NCBI GenBank assembly: GCA_019351955.1
Contig: JABBOE010000026.1
Span: forward strand, 1-34,398
DNA length: 34,398 nucleotides
Source of the DNA: Pseudomonadota bacterium
Lineage (GTDB): Bacteria; Pseudomonadota; Gammaproteobacteria; Burkholderiales; Burkholderiaceae_C
Direction: 5' to 3'
Shown: positions 20,046-28,939 of the stretch, in pieces
Position numbering within the stretch: position 1 is the first letter of the stretch
Layout of the letters: each line of letters begins with the position of its first letter
The notes under the pieces: model-generated
The model's database searches: none
Seen by the model: only the letters and a program-made list of their open reading frames with translations
What the model was told of the DNA's origin: nothing
Position numbers and translations under genes: made by a program

Positions 20046-21635
20046 ATGGCAGACCTCACCAACCGCAGCCGCTTTCGCCTCACGGTCAAGAACAGTCCGG
20101 GGCGCACGCGCTACTTCCCCTTCAACAACGTCGAAGCCGTCCAGGCCGCCATGGACGCGCTGCGCGCGCAGGGTTTCAAGCCGCACGTCGAGCAGCTCGA
20201 CGAAAGCTGGCTCGTGCGTATCCGCGAGAAGGGCCATAAGCCGCTGCTGAGCACATTCAAGTCGAAGTCGGAGGCGCAAGCCTTCATCGCGCACAGCATG
20301 GAAGAGCGCAGCCGTGGGCTCTTTGTCGACTACACGGCCTCGCGCAAGGTGACCTTGGCACAGCTCTTCGTGCGCTACCTGCTCGAAGAAGCGCCAAGGC
20401 ACAAAAGCCACAAGGTTCTCGCATACTCGCTCGAGGGGTGGCTGGCCGACAGCGGGCCCGCGGGCGTTGCGCTGCTCGAGGGGTATCGTGAGGAGTTGCG
20501 GCGTCGAGGGCAAGTGGTGCGCCCTGCCAAGTTCCAGATGCGCCAAAGCAGCGGTGAGCTGAGCTGGATCCACAAGCCGCTGGCCGATGTGACGACGGTC
20601 GATATCGAACTGTTCATCAACGACCGGCTCGAGGCGGTCGAGCCGAGCACGGTGGACCGCGAAATTGACCGGCTGAAGAGCGTCCTCACGGTCGCCACGT
20701 CGGTCTGGGACTACCCGCTGCGCAAGAACCCCATGGTTGCCGTGCGCCGTCCCAAATACTTCAACGAAAGGGACCGGCGCATCTCGGCGGCCGAAGAGGC
20801 GCGATTGCTGGAGGCCTTGGCGCAATTGGATGGCGAGCAGGCGGTTGAGGCCCGCCTGTGTGAGCTCGCCCATGCGGCGATGCGCGACCAGGTGTTCTCC
20901 AGCCCCAGTGCGCGCAAGAAGGTGCTGGCTCAAACGCGCAGGCGGCTGCTGGCGTTGGCCGAGGAGAGCGCCCAGGTGGTGCCGTACTTGCAAGTCTTCT
21001 ATCTTTTCCAGGTCATGACAGCGGCCCGTCGCGGTGAGACCCTGGGGCTGACCTGGAACCGCATTGACTTCGAAGCCAAGACGGCCTTCCTGCCCGAGAC
21101 CAAGAACGGGCTGGCGCGCAAGTTGGCCTTGCGGCACGATTTGGTGGAGCTTCTGCAGGACCTTCCACGCGACACGGAGCGTGTGTTTGCAGTCGGCCTT
21201 GATGCTGTGGTCGGCGCCTGGACCAAGGCCTGCCTCATGGCTGGCGTCCACGATTTTCACATTCATGATGCACGTCACGAGGCCCTGTCACGTCTGGCGG
21301 AGAGTGGAAAATTTACGTTGCCGGAGATCCAGGTGTTCAGCGGCCACCAGGATCTGCGCATGCTGATGCGCTACGCCCATTTGTGCGCTTCGCGGTTGGC
21401 TCACAAGCTCGATGAGTGCTTCAAGGACGTCGAGAAGGTCCGCGTGCACCGGGGGGGGCGCCGCTTTCTCAACAAACGCGCCGGTGTCGCACCGGGCGCG
21501 CTGATGGACGGGGCGGAGCCTTTGACCTGTTCCCAGAGTGCCGCGGTCTCTGCGTGTGTGAGCGCGCTGCAGGAGCAAGAATCGACGCGCCTGGGCGCGA
21601 ACGTGATTGCATTTCGGCCTCGCCGAACAGCCTGA
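20046..21635 (+). CDS. Tyrosine recombinase (integrase) of a tRNA-Pro element
   Basis: Site-specific recombinase that would insert and excise the element at the tRNA-Pro gene. Starting at MADLTNRSRF (GGAGAT upstream) it is 529 residues. The catalytic set is complete: R328 (AARRGETLGLTW), K353 (ETKNG), H407 and R410 (HIHDARHEA), H434 (FSGHQDLRML) and the nucleophile Y443 (MRYAHL). The middle region has a SAM-like core-binding domain (VTTVDIELFINDRL). The C-terminal 85 residues beyond the Tyr are not conserved in most families. The track ORF begins 49 codons earlier through non-coding DNA. It is transcribed in the same direction as the tRNA, and an HTH ORF follows. Confidence 0.92.
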   Translation: MADLTNRSRFRLTVKNSPGRTRYFPFNNVEAVQAAMDALRAQGFKPHVEQLDESWLVRIREKGHKPLLSTFKSKSEAQAFIAHSMEERSRGLFVDYTASRKVTLAQLFVRYLLEEAPRHKSHKVLAYSLEGWLADSGPAGVALLEGYREELRRRGQVVRPAKFQMRQSSGELSWIHKPLADVTTVDIELFINDRLEAVEPSTVDREIDRLKSVLTVATSVWDYPLRKNPMVAVRRPKYFNERDRRISAAEEARLLEALAQLDGEQAVEARLCELAHAAMRDQVFSSPSARKKVLAQTRRRLLALAEESAQVVPYLQVFYLFQVMTAARRGETLGLTWNRIDFEAKTAFLPETKNGLARKLALRHDLVELLQDLPRDTERVFAVGLDAVVGAWTKACLMAGVHDFHIHDARHEALSRLAESGKFTLPEIQVFSGHQDLRMLMRYAHLCASRLAHKLDECFKDVEKVRVHRGGRRFLNKRAGVAPGALMDGAEPLTCSQSAAVSACVSALQEQESTRLGANVIAFRPRRTA

Positions 21636-21720
21636 AGGCTGACGCCGCGCCTGCGCCGGCTCCATCGTTGCGGATAAACCGCGTTTCTAGACAAAGGCCA
21701 CGTCACACGGACACTGCCCC

Positions 21721-22527
21721 ATGTCGAACTTCTCTCATCTCAAGCTGCTTACCAAGGCCGACGCTGCCGACATCTTCGGCGTATGCACCAAGACCATCGA
21801 CAACTACGTCCGGGAAGGCCTGTTGCCAGCGCCCGTTGCCTTCGCCAGCCGTGAATACTGGCACCCGACGGTCTTTCAGTCCTTCTTGGACCAGCGTTTC
21901 GGCCTTCCTGGCCCCCAGGCCTCGCCACAGCTGGATGCGGTGGGCGGCGCCGAGGCGCCCAATCGCGCGCCGCCCGGGGGAGCACTCGCATCGGCGAGAG
22001 TGACGCGCCGTCGGCCTGAAGCCCGACATCGGCCGATTGGGCATGTCAAACATCACGCCTTGCGGGTTCAAGTCAACGCAACCGCTTTTGCGCGTTCTGT
22101 GCGCATCATTGGCGGGTGGCTGTGGTCTTTCGATGCACCGGCGGGCGCGCTGGCCGTGGGCTTCGGCGAGCCGGCGTTCACCGCGGCAACCCGATGGCCA
22201 CATCGTGCGTGTTGTCCTGCAGCGCAGGTGTCGAGGCATTTGCAGAACGTGTTGAAAGCGACCTGCAAAGGCCGCATCCAGGCGGGCCGGGTGCGACCGC
22301 TCTTGGGTCCATCGTCATCAGCCTTGTCGCCCATGAGGCGGCCGGCTGAGCACGCGGCCGTTCAGGTACACAGCAGGCCGCCGTCGACCGCGATGGTCTG
22401 GCCGGTGATGAACTCCGAGCGGTCGCTGGCCAGCCAGGCGGCGAGTTCACCGAGGTCGCGCTTGTACGCCAGCCTGCCCAGCGGAATTCGTGCGCTGATC
22501 GCGCCGCGCACCGCTTCGGTCAGGTAG
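21721..22527 (+). CDS. AlpA/MerR-like HTH protein, 3' end probably replaced
   Basis: The first 65 or so residues form a small DNA-binding domain: LLTKADAADIFGVCTKTIDNYVREGLLPAP is a winged HTH of the excisionase/AlpA type, followed by REYWHPTVFQSFLDQRF. Such genes often accompany tyrosine recombinases and act as directionality factors or regulators. After about residue 90 the frame continues without a stop through low-complexity, Arg-rich sequence and runs antisense into the SDR gene, which is not believable protein. I think the natural end was lost by a frameshift or recombination near 21,980-22,030. One neighbouring frame ends soon after (GESDAPSA stop). The end coordinate given is only the formal stop. 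Confidence 0.45.
   Translation: MSNFSHLKLLTKADAADIFGVCTKTIDNYVREGLLPAPVAFASREYWHPTVFQSFLDQRFGLPGPQASPQLDAVGGAEAPNRAPPGGALASARVTRRRPEARHRPIGHVKHHALRVQVNATAFARSVRIIGGWLWSFDAPAGALAVGFGEPAFTAATRWPHRACCPAAQVSRHLQNVLKATCKGRIQAGRVRPLLGPSSSALSPMRRPAEHAAVQVHSRPPSTAMVWPVMNSERSLASQAASSPRSRLYASLPSGIRALIAPRTASVR
22030..22361. other. Unassigned junction DNA between mobile-element head and catabolic cluster
   Basis: About 330 bases in which all six frames are unconvincing. Codon pattern and base composition change across it, from the recombinase side to the more GC-rich catabolic side. I see no complete repeat or insertion-sequence end. It is the likely place where two imports were joined. Confidence 0.4.
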
Positions 22528-23153
22528 GGCTTCATCATGTCGGTGTCGACCACCGCCGGCGCGATCGCGTTGACCCGGATCCCGCGGGGTCCGAGTTCGC
22601 GCGCCAAGCCCTGCGTGATGGCCACGACCCCGGCCTTGGTGGTTCCGTACCACACGTTGCCCACCGAGCCGCCGGCGCGGGCCGCCGACACCGACGCGAG
22701 GTTGAGGATGTGGCCGCGGCCCTTGGCGATCATCGAAGGCGCCACCGCCTGCACGCAGTTGTAGATCCCGGTCAGGTTGACCGCGACCAGGTCGTCCCAG
22801 GCCGCGCCGTCGGTCTGGTCGAAGGCGCCCTGCGCCAGCACGCCGGCGTTGTTGACCAGGATGTCGATGCGTCCGTGCGCGTCCAGCACGCGGCGCACCG
22901 TGTGGCCGGTCCCGGCGCGGTCGCGCACATCCATGCGCAGTGCGCTCGCCGTGCCGGCGATCGCGGCCGCGCCGCGTGCCGCGCCGTCGGCGTCGATGTC
23001 GGTCAGCACCACGGTGCAGCCGGAGCCGGCCAGGCGGGTGGCGATGTGCAGCCCGATGCCGCGGGCGGCTCCGGTGACCAGCGCGACGCGATCGCGCAGC
23101 TCCTGCTCCTGCGGTGGCGGCTGCGATGTGTCGTCCTTCGATCCGCGGTGCAT
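22362..23153 (-). CDS. Short-chain dehydrogenase/reductase (NAD-type)
   Basis: Classical SDR of 263 residues. It has the Rossmann motif TGAARGIG (27-34), NNAG (101-104) and the catalytic set S156, Y169 and K173 (SVSAARAGG ... WYGTTK). An Asp ends the second beta strand (LTDID), which favours NAD over NADP and thus an oxidising direction. The C-terminus has the usual ITGQTIAVDGG. Its ATG overlaps the stop of bioB (TGATG), so it is the third gene of the leftward BKACE-bioB-SDR operon. Substrate unknown; from context an alcohol whose ketone feeds the biotin carboxylase is plausible. The 712-aa track ORF joins it to an antisense shadow. Confidence 0.9.
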   Translation of the reverse strand: MHRGSKDDTSQPPPQEQELRDRVALVTGAARGIGLHIATRLAGSGCTVVLTDIDADGAARGAAAIAGTASALRMDVRDRAGTGHTVRRVLDAHGRIDILVNNAGVLAQGAFDQTDGAAWDDLVAVNLTGIYNCVQAVAPSMIAKGRGHILNLASVSAARAGGSVGNVWYGTTKAGVVAITQGLARELGPRGIRVNAIAPAVVDTDMMKPYLTEAVRGAISARIPLGRLAYKRDLGELAAWLASDRSEFITGQTIAVDGGLLCT

Positions 23154-24160
23154 CAATGGGTCTCCTGGGATGGCTGGGCCCGCATGCCCATGCGCTGCAG
23201 CAGCGCCAGGTCGGCCGAGGCCTGCGGGTTGGGCGTGGTCAACAGCGTATCGCCGAAAAAGATCGAGTTCGCGCCCGCCAGCAGGCACAGCGCCTGCAGC
23301 GAATCGTCCATGCTTTCGCGCCCGGCCGACAACCGCACCCTGGCGCGGGGCATGAGGATGCGCGCCACCGCGATGCTGCGCACGAATTCCAGCGGATCCA
23401 GCGGCGCCTGTTCGGCCAGCGGGGTGCCGGCCACGCGCACGAGGTTGTTGATCGGAACCGATTCGGGGTAGGGCTCCAGGTTCGCCAGCTGCACCAGCAG
23501 GCCGGCGCGCTGCGTGCGCGATTCGCCCATGCCGACGATGCCTCCGCAGCACACCTTGATGCCGGCCGAGCGCACCTGCTCCAGCGTGTCCAGCCGGTCC
23601 TCGTAGCAGCGGGTGCTGATGATGTTGCCGTAGAACTCGGGCGAGGTATCGAGGTTGTGGTTGTAGTAGTCCAGCCCGGCGTCGCGCAGCTGCTCGGCCT
23701 GCCCGGGCTGCAGCATGCCCAGGGTCACGCAGGTCTGCAGCCCCAGGGCCTTGACCTCGCTGACCATGCGGGCGACGGACTCGAGCTGCCGCGGCTTCGG
23801 GGAACGCCACGCGGCGCCCATGCAAAAGCGCGTCGCGCCGGCATCGCGGGCGCGCCTGGCGGCGTCGACCACGCTTTGCAGTTCGAGCAGCGCGCCGACC
23901 TTCAGCCCGGTGTCGTGATGCGCGGACTGCGGGCAGTACGCGCAGTCCTCCGGGCAGCCTCCCGTCTTGATCGACAGCAGCGTGGCCAGTTGGACCTCGG
24001 CGGGATCGAAGTGCTGCCGGTGCACCTGCTGTGCGCGGAACATCAGTTCGGGAAGCGGCAGTTCGAACAGATCCACGGCTTCGGCGACGCTCCAGCGGCG
24101 CTGCGCGACGCCGGACGCGGCCGGCGCAGTCTCGGGGGCGTTCATGGCATGCGGCTCCAT
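23153..24160 (-). CDS. bioB: Biotin synthase
   Basis: Radical SAM enzyme that inserts sulfur into dethiobiotin. The [4Fe-4S] motif C-x3-C-x2-C is at C69/C73/C76 ([13 protein letters not shown]). The ligands of the second, sulfur-donating cluster are also present: C113 (RFCMGAAW), C144 (QTCVTLG), C204 ([10 protein letters not shown]) and the Arg in VRLSAGRE. It therefore looks like a working BioB rather than a diverged relative. The start MEPHAMNA overlaps the BKACE stop (ATGA); MNAPE five codons later is an alternative. No bioA, bioD or bioF is nearby. Its partners here are a biotin carrier and biotin carboxylase, which suggests it tops up cofactor for the local carboxylase. Only the last 335 codons of the 1852-aa track ORF are real. 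Confidence 0.93.
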   Translation of the reverse strand: MEPHAMNAPETAPAASGVAQRRWSVAEAVDLFELPLPELMFRAQQVHRQHFDPAEVQLATLLSIKTGGCPEDCAYCPQSAHHDTGLKVGALLELQSVVDAARRARDAGATRFCMGAAWRSPKPRQLESVARMVSEVKALGLQTCVTLGMLQPGQAEQLRDAGLDYYNHNLDTSPEFYGNIISTRCYEDRLDTLEQVRSAGIKVCCGGIVGMGESRTQRAGLLVQLANLEPYPESVPINNLVRVAGTPLAEQAPLDPLEFVRSIAVARILMPRARVRLSAGRESMDDSLQALCLLAGANSIFFGDTLLTTPNPQASADLALLQRMGMRAQPSQETH

Positions 24161-24990
24161 CAGGCGGCCTCGCGCAGGCCGAGGATGCGGCGCGCCTCGG
24201 CGGGCGTGGCGGGGCGTCGGTCGTGGCTGTCGCAGACGTCGACGATCTTGCGCACCAGTTCGGCGTTGCTGGCGGCCAGCCGGGTGTCGTCGTAGCGCAG
24301 GTTGTCCTCCAGGCCGGTGCGGCAATGCCCGCCCTCGGCCAGGCACCACTGGTTGAGCTCCCATTGCATGCGGCCGATTCCGGCGGCGACCCAGGTCGCT
24401 TCCGGCAGCACCTGCTGCAGCTCCGAGCGCAGGAAGTCGAAGATCGAGCGTCGCGCGGGCATCGCGTTCGGAACCCCCATGACGAACTGCACGTGGGCAC
24501 GCCGGTCCAGCAGCCCCGCCTTCACTAGTCGGGCGGCGCTGTAGAGCATCGCCAGGTCGAACACCTCGATCTCGGGCTTGATGTCGTACTCCTGCATCGA
24601 GCGCGCCAGGGCCTCGACGAAATCGGGAGGGTTCTCGTAGATGCCATTGGGAAAGTTCACCGAGCCGGTGGCCAGCGAGGCCATGTCCGGCCGCAGGTGC
24701 AGCATGGCGCCGCGCGCCGTCTGGTCGCGCCCGCGCCCGCCGGTGGAGAACTGGATGACCATGCCCGGGCAATACCTGCGCACCCCCTCCTGCACCCGGG
24801 CGTAGAGCTCGGGGTCCGAACTCGGCGACTCGTCGGGATTGCGCACGTGCACATGCACCAGCGAGGCCCCGGCCTCGAAGGCTTCGTGGGTCGATTCGAT
24901 CTGCTCCGCGGGGGTCACGGGGAGGGCCGGGCTGTCCTTCTTGCGGGGCAGGGCCCCGGTGATCGCGACGGTGATGATGACGGGCCGCAT
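24160..24990 (-). CDS. Beta-keto acid cleavage enzyme (BKACE, DUF849)
   Basis: Zinc enzyme that condenses a beta-keto acid with acetyl-CoA and cleaves it to acetoacetate plus a new acyl-CoA. The founding member, Kce, acts on 3-keto-5-aminohexanoate. Metal ligands are H46 and H48 (LVHVHVRN) and E228 (TGLEDN). S82 (FSTGG), R224 and D229 match the expected catalytic positions. Length 276 aa is typical. The ATG is preceded by GAGGAGATACCCCT. It heads the leftward operon, is divergent from the biotin carrier gene, and has a candidate operator over its start site. Substrate cannot be read from the sequence. Context points to the beta-keto acid made by the neighbouring carboxylase. Confidence 0.9.
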   Translation of the reverse strand: MRPVIITVAITGALPRKKDSPALPVTPAEQIESTHEAFEAGASLVHVHVRNPDESPSSDPELYARVQEGVRRYCPGMVIQFSTGGRGRDQTARGAMLHLRPDMASLATGSVNFPNGIYENPPDFVEALARSMQEYDIKPEIEVFDLAMLYSAARLVKAGLLDRRAHVQFVMGVPNAMPARRSIFDFLRSELQQVLPEATWVAAGIGRMQWELNQWCLAEGGHCRTGLEDNLRYDDTRLAASNAELVRKIVDVCDSHDRRPATPAEARRILGLREAA

Positions 24991-25018
24991 AGGGGTATCT
25001 CCTCAGGTTCCATGGTTC

Positions 25019-25033
25019 GAAATGAGCGATTTC
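25019..25033. promoter_or_regulatory. Operator-like dyad A (GAAAT-N5-ATTTC)
   Basis: GAAATGAGCGATTTC lies directly downstream of the proposed -10 of the leftward operon, where a repressor would block initiation. Its arms are identical to those of dyad B, 58 bp away. The core resembles the E. coli IclR box (GGAAAT-ATTTCC half-sites, different spacer), and an IclR-family gene is in the cluster. Confidence 0.6.
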
Positions 25034-25062
25034 ATTATTGCAAGATGCGGCTCGCGGTGCAA
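25034..25062 (-). promoter_or_regulatory. Promoter of BKACE-bioB-SDR operon
   Basis: On the minus strand, TTGCAC (25062-25057) and AATAAT (25039-25034) are 17 nt apart. The start would fall inside dyad A. Confidence 0.5.
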
Positions 25063-25066
25063 GAAT
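25038..25066 (+). promoter_or_regulatory. Candidate promoter of the biotin carboxylase operon
   Basis: TTGCAA (25038-25043) and AAGAAT (25061-25066) are 17 nt apart. The start would fall just before or within dyad B. The hexamers are moderate matches; the back-to-back overlap with the leftward promoter is notable. Confidence 0.4.
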
Positions 25067-25076
25067 TGCATCCAGA

Positions 25077-25091
25077 GAAATGCAGCATTTC
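25077..25091. promoter_or_regulatory. Operator-like dyad B (GAAATGCAGCATTTC)
   Basis: A perfect 15-bp palindrome (7+1+7) with the same GAAAT-N5-ATTTC arms as dyad A. It is placed just downstream of the rightward -10. The pair suggests one regulator controlling both arms of the cluster. Confidence 0.65.
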
Positions 25092-25180
25092 AGTGAACGG
25101 AATTTCAACGACGCAACGCGTCCATCGCGGGTGACGCATCGAGTCGGTGCGCTGCCGGGGAAATCTGGAGACTCCAACCT

Positions 25181-25768
25181 ATGACTGCTTCGAACGACCG
25201 AATGTCCTACAAGGATTTGCGAGAACTTGTAGAGCTGATCAATTCCTGCTCGCACTTCGGCGAATTTCATCTGAAGCTCGGCGAGCTCGAGCTCGACCTG
25301 CGGCGCGGCGACCCTGGCGCGGCACCGGCCGCCGCAGCGCTTGTCGCCCCAGCTGCCGCCGCGCTGCGCACGGCCGCCCAGGCCGTGGCGCCGGCGCCCG
25401 CTTCCCAGGAGTCGCCGGCGCGGCAGCGCCAGGGGCATGTCGGCGGCGGCGAACTCATTGTCGATGCCTCGCAGGGCCAGGCCTCGGCGCCGTCCGCGCA
25501 TTCGCCGGCGCTGGCCTTTCCTCCCGGCTCGGTGTTGGTCAAGTCGCCGATGGTCGGCAGCTGCTACCGCGCCCCCGAACCCGGCGCCAGGCCCTTCGTC
25601 GAGGTCGGGCAGACGGTGCAGGCCGACTCCACGGTTTGCATCATCGAAGTCATGAAGCTGATGAATTCGATCCCCGCGCCGGTCGCGGGGACGGTGACCC
25701 ACATCCTGGTGGGCGACGGCGAGGCCGTCGAGTACGGCCAGGTGCTGATGGTCGTGGACCCGGCCTGA
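25181..25768 (+). CDS. Biotin carboxyl carrier protein, AccB type
   Basis: Carrier that holds covalent biotin and shuttles CO2 between the carboxylase and carboxyltransferase. An N-terminal helical segment ([26 protein letters not shown]) is followed by a long Ala/Pro linker (about 45-115) and the biotinyl domain. The biotin-accepting Lys is K159 in EVMKLMN; the usual sequence is EAMKMMN, so both neighbouring residues differ. A protruding thumb ([15 protein letters not shown]) marks it as the acetyl-CoA-carboxylase type rather than the pyruvate-carboxylase type. The ATG at 25181 has a distant GGAG; MSYKDL at 25202 is an alternative start. First gene of the rightward operon, 3 bp before the biotin carboxylase. 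Confidence 0.9.
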   Translation: MTASNDRMSYKDLRELVELINSCSHFGEFHLKLGELELDLRRGDPGAAPAAAALVAPAAAALRTAAQAVAPAPASQESPARQRQGHVGGGELIVDASQGQASAPSAHSPALAFPPGSVLVKSPMVGSCYRAPEPGARPFVEVGQTVQADSTVCIIEVMKLMNSIPAPVAGTVTHILVGDGEAVEYGQVLMVVDPA

Positions 25769-25771
25769 GGC

Positions 25772-27190
<1,419 letters not shown>

Positions 27191-27202
27191 GAGGTGACCA
27201 CC

Positions 27203-28687
27203 ATGCAAGCTCCATCGGCCGGCGCGCAGCCGGCAAGCGCCCGCGACGAATTTCGCCTGGTCGACGTGACCCTGCGCGACGCCCACCAGTGCCTGTGGTC
27301 GACGCGCATGACCACCGAGATGATGGCGCCGATCGTCGGCACCATCGACCGCGTCGGATATGCCTTCATCAACATCCTCGGCGGCGCGGTGTTCGACGTC
27401 TGCGTGCGCTACCTGCACGAGGACCCCTTCGAGCGCGTGGGACTGCTGTGCGAGCGCTTCGAGACCCCCTGCGATGGACTCACCCGCGGCCAGAGCCTCT
27501 ACACCTTCGAGCTGTTCCCCGACGACATCGTCGAGCTCAACTCGAAGGCGCTGGCCAAGCGGGGCCTGAAGCTGCTGACGGTCTACGACGCGCTCAACGA
27601 CAACCGCAACATCGAGTCCTCGGTGCGCTCGGCGCACGAGCACGGGATGCAGGTCAACGCGATGATGACCTACACCCTCAGCCCGGTGCACACGGACGCC
27701 TACTACGTGCAGCGCGCGCGCGAGCTGGTGGCGCTGAAGGCCGACTACATCTCGATCAAGGATCCCACCGGGCTGCTGACGCCCGAGCGCGCGCGCACGC
27801 TGTTCCCGGCGGTGGTCGCCGCGGTCGGCGAGGTCCCGCTGCGCCTGCATTCGCACTGCCAGTCGGCGCTGTCGCCCGAGGTCTACCAGATCGCCATGCA
27901 AAGCGGCTTCTCTCTCGGCGACACCGCGGTGGAGCCGCTGGCCAACGGCGCCTCGCTGCCAGCGGCCGAGGAGATCGAGCGCCGCGCCCGCGCGCTGGGA
28001 ATCCGCACCGGACTCGACCTCGGCGCGCTGCAGGAGAGCTCCCAGTACTTCGACTGGCTGGCCGAGCGCGAGTCCAAGCCGCGTGGCGAGGTCGCCGCCT
28101 ACGACCCCGCGCTGTACGAGCACCAGGTGCCGGGCGGCATGATCTCCAACCTCAAATCCCAGTTGCAGACCATGGGCATGCAGTCGCGCCTGCCGGAGAT
28201 CCTGGTGGAGGCGGCGCAGGTGCGGCAGGACCTGGGTTATCCGATCCTGGTCAGTCCCTTCGCCCAGTACATCATCACCCAGGCGGTGCTCAACGTCGTG
28301 CAGGGCGAGCGCTACAGGACCGTCCCCGACGAGGTGCGCAAGTACGCGCTGGGCTACTACGGCAGGCTGGCCTCGCGTCCCAGCGACGAGTTCCTCGAGC
28401 GCGCTCGAATCCGCGACAGCGAGATCAGCGACGAGCGCCCGGCCGAGCTTTCGCGGGGCTGGGTCCCGCGCCTGCGCGCCGAACTCGGCTCGCAGGCCAG
28501 CGACGAGGAATTGCTGCTGCGCGCTTTCTACGACAAGGCGCTGGTCGCGCAGCTGCAGCCGAAGGGGCGCCGCTACGGCGACAAGACCACGCCGCTGCAC
28601 GAGCTGATCCGCTATCTGGGCAATCGCAAGGACATCCACTGCGCGCGCATCCGCTTCGCGGGAGTCGATCTGGCCGTATCGAGCTGA
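27203..28687 (+). CDS. Stand-alone PYC/OadA-type carboxyltransferase with altered substrate site
   Basis: TIM-barrel carboxyltransferase that takes CO2 from carboxybiotin to an enolisable substrate. In ORF-track numbering the conserved RDAHQ (R28, D29, Q32), the carbamylated Lys K189 (SIKDPTG) and metal ligands H219 and H221 (LHSH) are present. Two sites deviate. The Arg of the family's VFRVFDAMND motif, which binds the pyruvate carboxylate, is T129 (LTVYDALND). The catalytic Thr of VTPTSQ is S354 (VSPFAQ). HTHDTSG is also changed to HSHCQSA. At about 494 residues it lacks the C-terminal biotinyl domain of PycB or OadA, so it must use the separate carrier. The ATG at 27203 has GAGGTG 6 nt upstream; a GTG three codons earlier is possible. 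Likely substrate, by inference: a ketone. Confidence 0.88.
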   Translation: MQAPSAGAQPASARDEFRLVDVTLRDAHQCLWSTRMTTEMMAPIVGTIDRVGYAFINILGGAVFDVCVRYLHEDPFERVGLLCERFETPCDGLTRGQSLYTFELFPDDIVELNSKALAKRGLKLLTVYDALNDNRNIESSVRSAHEHGMQVNAMMTYTLSPVHTDAYYVQRARELVALKADYISIKDPTGLLTPERARTLFPAVVAAVGEVPLRLHSHCQSALSPEVYQIAMQSGFSLGDTAVEPLANGASLPAAEEIERRARALGIRTGLDLGALQESSQYFDWLAERESKPRGEVAAYDPALYEHQVPGGMISNLKSQLQTMGMQSRLPEILVEAAQVRQDLGYPILVSPFAQYIITQAVLNVVQGERYRTVPDEVRKYALGYYGRLASRPSDEFLERARIRDSEISDERPAELSRGWVPRLRAELGSQASDEELLLRAFYDKALVAQLQPKGRRYGDKTTPLHELIRYLGNRKDIHCARIRFAGVDLAVSS

Positions 28688-28939
28688 GCGCCACGAGCCG
28701 CCGGCCGCCATTCACAGTCGGGAGGAGAAGGAAGCCAACACGAGACGAACAGCGCCACGAACCAGAAGGCAGCAGGCAGACCGTGCCCAGCTGCACAGGG
28801 TGGTGGAGGGACCGGCGAGTGCCCTACGACGGAGCCTCGCAGGCGCAGATATCGGCGTCGACACCCGGGCGGCAACGCAGCACGCTCGGGAATCGGCGGG
28901 TCCGTCGTGCGGCATTCGACAAGCATGTAGGAGACAACC
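28688..28939. other. Short spacer before the MFS gene
   Basis: About 250 bases with no credible gene. It ends in a good ribosome binding site (TAGGAGACAACC) for the transporter. No terminator hairpin with a T-run is seen, so read-through from the carboxylase genes is possible. Confidence 0.45.

Noticed and set aside
19977-21278. 433-aa minus-strand ORF
   Set aside because: Antisense to the tyrosine recombinase, which has a full catalytic set.
23153-24160. Part of a normal biotin biosynthesis operon
   Set aside because: No bioA, bioD, bioF, bioC or bioH nearby; neighbours are BKACE and an SDR.
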